A stretch of DNA of 64,000 bases from Hippasteria phrygiana (lineage: Eukaryota > Echinodermata > Asteroidea > Valvatida > Goniasteridae), in NCBI GenBank assembly GCA_037893225.1, contig JAZGUH010000117.1, positions 2,666,001-2,730,000 of the forward strand, written 5' to 3'. Under the pieces are notes generated by a model that worked only from the letters and a program-made list of their open reading frames with translations, did no database searches and was not told the DNA's origin. Shown piece by piece: positions 45,397 through 55,670 of the stretch. Numbering within the stretch: position 1 is the first letter of the stretch; every line of letters starts with the position of its first letter. The position numbers and the translations under genes are program-made.

Positions 45397-46670
45397 AATG
45401 AGTTTTTGTACTGTACAAAATAGCTTTAAGTTATTTTTCCAAGTGTCTTTGAACTAGGCCGTTTGTATGAAATTCGGTATTGCACTTTTGGCCTTCACTG
45501 ACATTTTTATAAACACTGGATACTCAGGGTTTTCCCAACTGTTCATGGGAAAACAAAATCATAACCTACTCTGGAGGGACTTAAACCCACGACCTGTTCA
45601 ATAGTCTTTCTTGAGATCTGTTCACGAGAAAATTCAATACTCGGTTATTCATGTGATAAAAAGTTGCAACTACCCGACTAATATTACAATTAATTATTTA
45701 CTTACTGGAGCATTACAGTGATACAGCTTGGCTAATCCATACTTAGAAAACATTTTGGAAAATGCCATGACCATAAATTTCTTGTCCGTGGAGTTTTGAT
45801 TAGTTTTTGCAGAGCAATCGTCTTTGATGAAATGTTCATTCAATTTGATTCACAAACGTGGAAAATACTTAGACCACCATCTGAAGAAGCATGACAAATC
45901 ATGTCGTCATGATGACATCAGGTGTCATGTGACATGCCCATACAGATGCATATTTTGCAGGTAGATATATTCTGAAGCGCTCCAATTGAAACTTTACATG
46001 TACCCGTACCCATGTGTGTTATGCATACATGTGAAAATTGAGGTGATGTCGTCTCCCTGGGCCTTTGGTACAATGTCAAAGTCCAGCAACAAGTTGCTAA
46101 TGTTTGGTAACAAACATGCCAAAATTTAACAAAACCTGCTGTTGGAGTTTGATGGGTTTGAGGTAGTTAGGGTTAAGTTAAGCACTTATTACAAGGAAAA
46201 TAAGTATTATTATGGATTCAGATATTCATAATGGCTTTAAATTGACAACAAATTAGGGGCAGGGTTTTAAGGCACCAAATGCATTTCGACACCATTTTGT
46301 TCAAATTGTGTACAATGTAGTTATGACCTGTATAACTACAGTGTCAAGAAATCGTGCAATTTACTTATACATGTATAACTTCATGCCAATATTTCTGAGA
46401 TCCGATTAGGTTAAAACTTCAATACCATACAAGGAGGAGCAATATCGCAATACATCAGACTTGTATTCGAGTCGACCAAACATAGTCTGAGTCCGAGTCC
46501 CGAGTCATGCAGGTTGAGTCATGAGTCACAAAGGTCAAGTCCGAGTTGCAAGTCACCTTTAATATATAAGTAAATATTAAGGTACATGTACTGCTAAAAC
46601 CTCACATTGTAAATGTTTCATCTTTTACACTTTTTCTCTAATTTAATGAACCGGAAATACACGATTTAAA
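45397..46670. other. Intergenic, no gene recognised
   Basis: At about 46,060-46,175 is a copy of a repeat also seen at 62,180-62,380, ending GTAGTTAGGG-TTAA. Low-complexity GAGTC words occur near 46,480-46,560. At 45,575-45,600 is a weak tRNA B-box-like string only. Confidence 0.45.
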
Positions 46671-47752
46671 GACTGGTACGCGGGGCGCCAATTGGCGTAC
46701 CCTAGTAGGATACTGTATATAATTTCATTTAACAGGCTGTCAAGACTGGTACAGGGCGCCAATTGGCGTACCCTAGTAGGATACTGTATATAACATAATG
46801 TAACATGCCGTGTCAAGACTGGTACGGGGCGCCAATTGGCGTACCCTAGTAGGATACTGTATATAATTTCATTTAACAGGCTGTGTCAAGACTAGTACGG
46901 GGCGCCAATTGGCGTACCCTAGTAGGATCCTGTATATAACATAATGTAACATATTGTGTCAAGACTGGTACGGGGCGCCACTTGGCGTACCCTAGTAGGA
47001 TCCTGTATATAACATAATGCAACAGGCTGTGTCAAGACTGGTACGGGGCGCCAATTGGCGTACCCTAGTAGGATCCTGTATATAACATAATGCAACATGC
47101 TGTGTCAAGACTGGTACGGGGCGCCAATTGGCGTACCCTAGTAGGATCCTGTATATAACATAATGCAACAGGCTGCATGTGTCAAGACTGGTACGGGGCG
47201 CCAATTGGCGTACCCTAGTAGGATACTGTATATAACATAATGCAACAGGCTGCATGTGTCAAGACTGGTACGGGGCGCCAATTGGCGTACCCTAGTAGGA
47301 TCCTGTATATAACATAATGCAACAGGCTGTGTGAAGACTGGTACGGGGCGCCAATTGGCGTACCCTAGTAGGATCCTGTATATAACATAATGTAACATGC
47401 TGTGTCAAGACTGGTACGGGGCGCCAATTGGCGTACCCTAGTAGGATCCTGTATATAACATAATGCAACAGGCTGTGTGAAGACTGGTACGGGGCGCCAA
47501 TTGGCGTACCCTAGTAGGATCCTGTATATAACATAATGCAACAGGCTGTGTCAAGACTGGTACGGGGCGCCAATTGGCGTACCCTAGTAGGATACTGTAT
47601 ATAACATAATGTAACATGCCGTGTCAAGACTGGTACGGGGTGCCAATTGGCGTACCCTAGTAGGATCCTGTATATAACATAATGTAACATGCTGTGTCGA
47701 GACTGGTACGGGGCGCCAATTGGCGTACCTTAATAGGATACTAGTGTATAAC
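46671..47752 (-). repeat. 73-bp tandem array, inverted (about 15 copies)
   Basis: Reverse complement of the unit at 3,712-6,011 (GGTACGGGGCGCCAATTGGC reading on this strand). It ends close to the inner edge of the 198-bp array at 48,201, just as the other array sits close to 3,114. Confidence 0.95.
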
Positions 47753-48200
47753 ATTGGTCAAGGTTAACCAGTTTATCAATTCAAATATTGTTTTTTGTTT
47801 CTTTGCCCATATGAATTATAATTAAAAAAATTAACGTGTCTTGATTCAAAGAAATTGTCTGTCTGTTGCCTTTTCTCATTGCTGTTGGTGAAAAAATTGT
47901 TTTTGTGGTTTAGCTTTTGTTGTTTTATAAATATTGTTTTTTTGTGTGATATAGTTAACAATGAATGGTTTTACTTCTGAAAGTACCTTTTAACCCTTTA
48001 TATTAAAAGATACAAAAGTAATTTGCGAAAAAATGATTTTTTTTGCTGAAATTTTTACATCTCTTCACTTCCAATAGAGAACATGGAAAAGTTTCAAATT
48101 AACATAAATAAATCCAAGTGTTGGAATATTTCTTCCATTTTATACAAAAAAAATCCAAAATTTTGATTTCCAATTTTACCAAAATATTTCCAAACTCGTT
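47753..48200. other. AT-rich spacer, no gene
   Basis: Poly-T/poly-A rich. The last bases (AATATTTCCAAACTCGTT) resemble the inverted sequence to the right of 3,114. Confidence 0.45.
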
Positions 48201-50561
48201 ATTTTCAAATGTTCTGAAAAATGGTCCGCCTTTAAGCGGCTATTTGAAGCAGAAGCCATTCTTGGAATAGGCCCTTGCTGAAATTAAGTGTGCCCAGGAA
48301 GGTGGGAATTATGAATATGAAAGAAAAATGTGAATTTTCCAAAACATGTGCGGTACACTTTCTCTCAAAGACGGCATTCCACCCGAAACTCCAAATACCG
48401 CATTTTGAAATTTTCTTAAAAATGGTCCGTCTTTAAGTGGCTAATTGGAGCAGAAGCCATTCTTGGAATAGGCCCTTGCTGAAATTAAGTGTGCCCAGGA
48501 AGGTGAGAATTAGGAATATAAAAGAAAAATATGAATTTTCCAAAACATGTGCGGTACACTTTCTCTCAAAGACGGAATTCCACCCGAACTCCAAATACCG
48601 CATTTTGAAATTTTCTTAAAAATGGTCCGTCTTTAAGCGGCCAATTGAAGCAGAAGCCATTCTTGGAATAGGCCCTTGCTGAAATTAAGTGTGCCCAGGA
48701 AGGTGGGAATTATGAATATGAAAGAAAAATATGAATATTCCAAAACATGTGCGGTACACTTTCTCTCAAAGACGGCATTCCACCCGAAACTCTTAATAAC
48801 GCATTTTCAAATGTTCTGAAAAATGGTCCGTCTTTAAGCGGCTATTTGGAGCAGAAGCCATTGTTGGAATAGGCCCTTGCTGAAATTAAGTGTGCCCAGG
48901 AAGGTGGGAATTATGAATATGAAAGAAAAATATGAATATTCCAAAACATGTGCGGTACACTTTCTTTCAAAGACGGCATTTCACCCGAACTCCAAATACC
49001 GCATTTTCAAATATTCTGGGAAAATGGTCCGTCTTTAAGCGGCTAATTGGAGCAGAAGCCATTCTTGGAATAGGCCCTTGCTGAAATTAAGTGTGCCCAG
49101 GAAGGTGAGAATTATGAATATGAAAGAAAAATATGAATTTTCCAAAACGTGTGCGGTACACTTTCTTTCAAAGACGGCATTTCACCCGAACTCCAAATAC
49201 CGCATTTTCAAATATTCTGGAAAATGGTCCGTCTTTAAGCGGCCAATTGGAGCAGAAGCCATTCTTGGAATAGGCCCTTGCTGAAATTAAGTGTGCCCAG
49301 GAAGGTGGGAATTATGAATATGAAAGAAAAATGTGAATTTTCCAAAACATGTGCGGTACACTTTCTCTCAAAGACGGCATTCCACCCGAAACTCCAAATA
49401 CCGCATTTTGAAATTTTCTTAAAAATGGTCCGTCTTTAAGCGGCTAATTGGAGCAGAAGCCATTCTTGGAATAGGCCCTTGCTGAAATTAAGTGTGCCCA
49501 GGAATGTGAGAATTAGGAATATAAAAGAAAAATATGAATTTTCCAAAACATGTGCGGTACACTTTCTCTCAAAGACGGAATTCCACCCGAACTCCAAATA
49601 CCGCATTTTGAAATTTTCTTAAAAATGGTCCGTCTTTAAGCGGCCAATTGAAGCAGAAGCCATTCTTGGAATAGGCCCTTGCTGAAATTAAGTGTGCCCA
49701 GGAAGGTGGGAATTATGAATATGAAAGAAAAAAATGAATTTTCCAAAACATGTGCGGTACACTTTTTCTCAAAGACGGCATTCCACCCGAAACTCTTAAT
49801 AACGCATTTTCAAATGTTCTGAAAAATGGTCCGCCTTTAAGCGGCTATTTGGAGCAGAAGCCATTCTTGGAATAGGCCCTTGCTGAAATTAAGTGTGCCC
49901 AGGAAGGTGGGAATTATGAATATGAAAGAAAAATATGAATATTCCAAAACATGTGCGGTACACTTTCTCTCAAAGACGGTATTCCAAATACCGCATTTCC
50001 AAATTCTCTTAAAAATTGTCCGTCTTTAAGCGGCTAATTGGAGCAGAAGCCATTCTTGGAATAGGCCCTTGCTGAAATTAAGTGTGCCCAGGAAGGTGAG
50101 AATTATGAATATGAAAGAAAAATATGAATATTCCAAAACATGTGCGGTACACTTTCTCTCAAAGACGGCATTCCACCCCGAAACTCTTAATAACGCATTT
50201 TCAAATGTTCTGAAAAATGGTCCGCCTTTAAGCGGCTATTAGGAGCAGAAGCCATTCTTGGAATAGGCCCTTGCTGAAATTAAGTGTGCCCAGGAAGGTG
50301 GGAATTATGAATATGAAAGAAAAATATGAATATTCCAAAACATGTGCGGTACACTTTCTCTCAAAGACGGCATTCCACCCGAACTACAATACCGCATTTC
50401 CAAATTTTCTTAAAAATGGTCCGTCTTTAAGCGGCTAATTGGAGCAGAAGCCATTCTTGAAATAGGCCCTTGCTGAAATTAAGTGTGCCCAGGAAGGTGG
50501 GAATTATGAATATGAAAGAAAAATGTGAATTTTCCAAAACATGTGCGGTACACTTTCTTTT
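48201..50561 (+). repeat. ~198-bp foldback-arm array (about 12 units)
   Basis: Same unit and orientation as the right arm of the complete element. The left edge starts in mid-unit and no core segment or genes adjoin it, so this is a right arm without a recognisable partner next to it. Confidence 0.93.
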
Positions 50562-50939
50562 AAACAGAAGCTATTGTGCTGAGCCGAAAGGAATTGATGT
50601 AGGGAAGCTTTTGAAATGGGCCCTCGCGAATTGACAAATTATTTCATAAAAAATACACATAAAATAGCGTTCTGTACAATATGTACAGCTTTGCCTATAA
50701 CTATTCTGAAAATTCAAGCAAAATTGGTTTGTAATTTCTTGATATTTTTCGAAAATTCGTTGCCTGAATCCAGCGATTTTCATCCTTTTGTCGGATGGAT
50801 TCTAGTTTTCTATATGCGGCTGCTCTGATCGGGCGAATCGCGGGCCCTATTGCGAATCGCGGGCTGAATCGCGGGCTGAATCGCAGGCTGAATCGCAGGC
50901 TGAATCGCGTGCTGAATCTCGGGCTAGCTTCCGCCAGGT
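50562..50939 (+). repeat. Right unique terminus of a second foldback copy
   Basis: Matches 29,047-29,421 and ends CTAGCTTCCGCCAGGT at 50,939. The next eight bases, CAAATATG, would be this copy's target duplication; no matching left end is present in the window. Confidence 0.9.
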
Positions 50940-51022
50940 CAAATATGTTAGCTGCATGTTGCAAGTAAATTGCGCCCTCTGTTGACAAAGTGCTGCTAGT
51001 ATCAAAAATCGTCTTGGATCGA

Positions 51023-51128
51023 TGCGTCCGAATCGCTTGTCTAAAGCTATTGTCTAAATGTTCGTCCATTACAACTACGCGTGACGTAGCCGTAGCTGTA
51101 GCTCTAGACGCTTATTTCGGACACGGCC
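51023..51128 (-). mobile_element. ~106-bp MITE-like repeat, copy 3
   Basis: TGCGTCCGAATCGCTTGTCT to ATTTCGGACACGGCC, same family as the copies inside the foldback cores but here 84 bp outside a foldback terminus. It has lost a few bases in the TAGGTG region. Confidence 0.7.
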
Positions 51129-51289
51129 ATGCACGTTGCGTCATTCATACTTAAAGATTACATGATTGGTCATTGATGCAATTTTCAGAAATGGGGTTAG
51201 TATTTTATACCTGTTCAAAGTTTCGCGTTGTTGGATGGCGAAAAAAACGAGAGAAAAACGGCGCTCGTTTTCAACCGTCGGGCGGATGA

Positions 51290-51345
51290 TAGCCTTTAGT
51301 CAAGGCGCGCGTCCGGGTAGCCACGCGCGCCTTGACTAAAGGCTA
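51290..51345. repeat. Perfect 23-bp-arm GC-rich hairpin
   Basis: TAGCCTTTAGTCAAGGCGCG continues to 51,312 and pairs without mismatch with 51,323-51,345 across a 10-base loop (CCGGGTAGCC). The surroundings are CpG- and GCGCGC-rich. Confidence 0.9.
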
Positions 51346-51597
51346 CATATAGACGAATCCGGCGACCAAAATTAGAAGCATTTACTGCGGTGGCATCACG
51401 CTCGCGTGCGTATTTTACGCACGCGCTTGATGCAGCTTCGACCAACAGGGTGTTTACAACTTGCGAAAATGCGCGCGCGACTGAAATTAAAGAACGCGCG
51501 CATCCTGCACGCGAGCGCGGCACCACTGTCAAAATGGCGTCGGCGAATTCCTGTATAGGGATGATTGAGACTACTATTACAATGGAGGAAGGATTAA

Positions 51598-51633
51598 CCA
51601 TGGAGGAAGGATATATATATCCTTCCTCCATGG
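51598..51633. repeat. 36-bp perfect palindrome (GGAGGAAG family)
   Basis: CCATGGAGGAAGGATATA followed by its exact reverse complement. Another arm copy lies just to the left (51,582-51,593). Confidence 0.92.
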
Positions 51634-51778
51634 ATTAACTTACAGTCTAGTTCGTAATAATTCAGTAAAAAAAATTACCAATCGTGATTACCAATTAGTG
51701 ACTATTATAATACAAAAATGTATTCTTCGTCAAACAATCCACAAGAGAAACTGACTAGGTAAATTTGAATACATTTTC

Positions 51779-51985
51779 AAAGTGAACAAAGAAACTGGCA
51801 GGAGCGGGTTTCGAACCTGCGATCTCCATCAGTTTACCGTACCGGCGATCTACCAACCATGGAGGAAGAAAACACACTTCCTCCTTGTACCAACTGAGCT
51901 AACTAGCCCGAAGTTGGCGGTTTCCCAAATTGTCAGTATCTTTATTCGGGTGGGCGCTAGTCAGAAGTCATAAACCCGGAATGCC
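51779..51985 (-). mobile_element. tRNA-derived SINE, interrupted
   Basis: The minus strand shows GGGCTAGTTAGCTCAGTTGG (A box) and GCAGGTTCGAAACCCGCTCC (B box). Between them a ~30-bp GGAGGAAG-type hairpin (51,858-51,886) interrupts the tRNA-like fold. Its tail block CAAAGTGAACAAAGAAACTG recurs in the next copy. It is related to 59,365-59,482. It cannot be a functional tRNA because of the insertion. Confidence 0.75.
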
Positions 51986-52132
51986 GTATAGCCAGGGATC
52001 ACACCCAATTTTACGATACAACCTGGGAAGCGACATTGTGGGGATCACTCAATGAGGATACGACTTTTTTACTTATAATTCGTCAAACAATCCACAAGGG
52101 AAACTGACTACATGTAGGTAAATTTGAATACA

Positions 52133-52256
52133 TTTTCAAAGTGAACAAAGAAACTGGCAGTTTCTTTGTTCACTTTGAAAAAAATATATTCTGGTATTCC
52201 GAAGGTCGCGGGTTCAAATCCCGCTCCTGCAAGTGTTTTTCTTTGTTCACTTTGAG
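52133..52256 (+). mobile_element. tRNA-derived SINE fragment and 24-bp-arm palindrome
   Basis: 52,133-52,156 pairs perfectly with 52,158-52,181 (CAAAGTGAACAAAGAAACTG and its complement), created where two SINE tails meet head-to-head. To the right, GGTCGCGGGTTCAAATCCCG is a B box, followed by another TTTCTTTGTTCACTTTG tail. No A box is seen, so this copy is partial. Confidence 0.7.
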
Positions 52257-53270
52257 AAAACATTTTGACCGACTGAGGGCGTTGCGTTATACGCTGTGTG
52301 ATTTTTTTTTGTCATCCCCGAAATGTAATTAGTCAAGTCTTTTTCTTTTCTTCCTTTTTTTTTTTGGAGGGGGGGAGGGGGGGGGGGTGGTCGGAAAAGG
52401 GATGGCACATTCGTCTGGGTTGTGCAGTTTTGGCGATGTTATTCTTTCGTTCTGTTCCGACTAGCCTATGTATAGAGAAATCATTGCCCGCCTTCAAAAC
52501 TTTTATATTTTTTAAAATTGTTTTCAAGTCCATGATCAGTCATTTCGGGAACCCTTCTCAACTTTCCTCTCCCGCTTTCGTGAAACTCACCTCTTTTTAA
52601 TGAACGTTTTTCTTTCAACCACTGAGTAGGCCTGCCAAACTCATGTCGATTTTGTTTAAATTCTAATTTTATTGTTATTTTGTGTCATTTTGCGAATAAT
52701 CCCGAACGGAAAACAGGATTTTTTGTCCATAATCTTTCTATTATCATTACCGAGCCATTCAAATTTGAAAAATGTGCGTTTCAGGAATTGAAAAAGAATC
52801 TAATAAAAGTGCCGGATTGCGCCAGTGGATTCTGTGTATTACAGACCGAGTACCTCAGTTGGTTGAAATATCGCTTTGTTCGAAGTATCCACTCGGCTAA
52901 CGCCGACACAGTGTGAGCTGAAGGAATTGAAGGATATGAGCACTATTATGCACTACTGTGTAATGAATAAAATTGACGTTTTATCCCATTCGTAATTTGG
53001 TTATAATACTAAGTTGGGAAGGTATCCCACTCCATGTTTAGATGCAATTCCTGAAATCGCATAAATACAATCACAGAGCTAGAGAGAGAACAGAACAGTT
53101 AACTTTTTGTCCCTGGATGCATTACGTGGAGTACAATTTTAAGCTTTATTTTCTTCCTGGTATGATAACTTTTTGTTTTTCCGTATTTAAATTACTCAGT
53201 TCTGACATGGGGCCGTTCCACTTTTACTGCTTTTTACTTTAACAGAAACGACCTTTTCGTGTAGTTTCTA

Positions 53271-53337
53271 TTCAAATCAAATCAAATCGAATCGAATCAA
53301 ATCAATTCAAATCAAATCAAATCATATCAAAATTTCA
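53271..53337 (+). repeat. Pentanucleotide AATCA microsatellite
   Basis: Imperfect ATCAA repeats with ATCGA variants. Confidence 0.85.
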
Positions 53338-53645
53338 AAATTCAAATAATTGTTAAAACTCACTGATGGGGGATCGGGGTGCCACGTCGGGGAATGAGGG
53401 GTGACAAAAATCCCGGCCGGCCAAAGAAATTAAATTTAAAAATCGGGGTGGGTGGGGGGAAGGGACAGTGAGAATATGACACTAGGAGGGGGGGGGGAGC
53501 TGTTCATGATACAAAGGTCTAGTTGCTGTGTACATAATGCAACTTTTTCCTTAAAAAAAACAACATTTTTACCCACTGTTGGAAAGTAACAAGATAACCT
53601 CAAAATCAGCATTTTTTTAAATTCTCACCACACAAATCTGGGAGT

Positions 53646-53672
53646 GGGGGGGGGGGGGGGGGGGGGGGGGGG
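53646..53672 (+). repeat. 27-base G run
   Basis: Longest of many G/C homopolymers in the window (others near 8,780, 11,248, 15,730, 54,846, 56,755, 56,780, 57,441 and 62,668). It can form G-quadruplexes, and its length may be unreliable in the assembly. Confidence 0.8.
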
Positions 53673-54209
53673 TGATCCAACGGCCCACCCCCTGGTCAAA
53701 AAGTGGGGGGGGGGGGATATACCCTTTCTGCCGGGATTTACGCCAATTTATGATTTATGAATCATTCATTACTTGCTTGTTTTAATTCCTGCGTCAAAAA
53801 TGCATTCTTATAATTATATTCCTGCACAAGTCAATTATTTAAATACGAAAGGAGATGCAATGCTATTTTCACCTAATGTTTGCAAAAAAATATAAATTTC
53901 ATTGTGGAACTGTGAACATAATATTATGGTCATGAAACACTAAACACTGCAATATAACATAACTTTTGTGAAGTTCACACAAATTTTCTCATTTCTGATT
54001 GGTCGTGCAATTTCTACTTAATGAGCGGCCTTTTACGGGTTTGCCGTAAAATGTGGACTTGAAATCAAGTCGGTAACTGGACGTCCAGGGTATATAGGCC
54101 TAATACAGCGCATAACACTTCGCAGTTGCGGGGGGACGATGCGTGAATCCTTGATCCCACCAACATGCGTACTATGCTTCCATTCAGTTATTAGACACGT
54201 CGAAACTTC

Positions 54210-54380
54210 ACGAACGGCGGGCGTTACACAATTTTTTACTTTCATAATCAACCGAATGAATGTTCCTGAAGCAGAACATGTACCAAAATTTAGAATATTT
54301 CCATTTGGTTTGCTTCTCAGTTATTCAGAGGTCGGAGACGAAGCAGAAGCCGTGAGCCGAAGCCAGCGTTTCGAAAAATA
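54210..54380 (+). repeat. Dispersed repeat, inverted relative to 11,040-11,200
   Basis: Shares AACCGAATGAATGTTCC, CCATTTGGTTTGCTTCTCAG and GGAGACGAAGCAGAAGCC-like blocks with the reverse complement of 11,045-11,200. Confidence 0.6.
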
Positions 54381-55670
54381 TATAATGTGCCTCGCTTGTG
54401 ACTGCGCCTGCAGACAAAACACGACTGTCTAGCGACTTGTCTTCAAGTCTAGAAAAATGTAACGCGCATTTTTAGGGTTACTCACAGTCAATATTCACAT
54501 GATTGTCATCGTAAAAAAATACGGGCATTTTTTACAATGTAGCAATTTTTTTGTTTTAAGAATGGAAACTTCCACCACTTTTAAACGTACACCTCCACGC
54601 GATTTTCAAAACATTTTTAAGGACGAAATAAGTTTTAGCCGCTTTTCAGAAAAAAATGGAATTTCCCCGCGCCAATCCAGCCTCAGATCTACACCCCGGG
54701 ATTCCTTTATGCCCATTCCGCTTCTCCATCCGGGAGCTAGCAGGAGGAGGGGCATGTTTGGGAGTGACCCGTGCAGCGAAGAGCAACTAATTAAGGCGTG
54801 GTTCTTGCTGGACTCGTCTCCCCATTTTTTTTCGGGTGGTGCGAGGGGGGGGGGGGGGGGGGGTGTTATTGACAGAAGTTGTTGGTAACCATGAATCATG
54901 CCTATGAGCTGTAAAATCAGGAAGATAAGATCGTATGACTTCATTCATTTTGGGTCGTAGAAAAGAGAGGCTCTGCTATACGGTATAGGGAGTTGTCACG
55001 GCGGGATATTATAGAACCCGGCACGCCCCCAAAAAGGGCGGTGAAAAAAACTACTGAGAGTTACTCCTTCCATAGAGGAAGTTTCTTCCTCCATGCTCCT
55101 TCAGACACTTGAGTGGCTTGACAAGCTCTTGTACGCATATGCACTGTATAATTACAAGCGCCAAGCTGAAAATAAACTGAACAAAGAAACATGCATGTGG
55201 AGGTACCTCCATGAAAGAAACGACCATTCCCAAATTTCCGAACACCGTATCTCTTGCCCCTTTGCCCTTTTTTGCTGCTCAAATTCCGAAACAATCATAT
55301 CCTCAAAGTAACAAATAACCATTTGAGATAAAAAAAAAATGTGGTCATCTTCAATTTTCCAGTTATGATGGATCAGGAACTTCATTAGAACATATAGAGG
55401 ACACGGACGATCCCACGAATACGGACGGTCGATTCCGTAGGAGGCCCGCAGACGCGCTTAAGTTCAAACATGGAGGAAGAAAACACATGGTTCAAACAAA
55501 TTAACTTGTAGAATAAATAAAACAAATAATACAATTTACTAAAACCAACTAAACAATTATGCATTCCTCCCCAACCCCAAACGACATGATTGTGTTGATC
55601 TTCTGATTTTTCTCTGAATTTCAGAATTTTGTGCCAGCTTCTTACGTCATGGTCACCGCGCGGCCCTCAG
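54381..55670. other. No gene recognised
   Basis: Contains short GGAGGAAG hairpin pieces at 55,065-55,096 and 55,470-55,482 and a GGAGGTACCTCC palindrome near 55,198. Confidence 0.45.

Larger units (their letters stand above)
52257..54209. other. No gene recognised; simple repeats and G runs
   Basis: Includes G runs near 52,365-52,388, an (AATCA)n-type microsatellite at about 53,271-53,337 and a 27-base G run at 53,646-53,672. Open frames here show no family resemblance. Confidence 0.5.

Noticed and set aside
45575..45605. tRNA or SINE B box (GGACTTAAACCCACGACC)
   Set aside because: Single isolated motif with no A box or tail nearby.
51800..51914. Functional tRNA gene on the minus strand
   Set aside because: A and B boxes are good, but a ~30-bp hairpin interrupts the region between them and related SINE copies exist; SINE is the better call.
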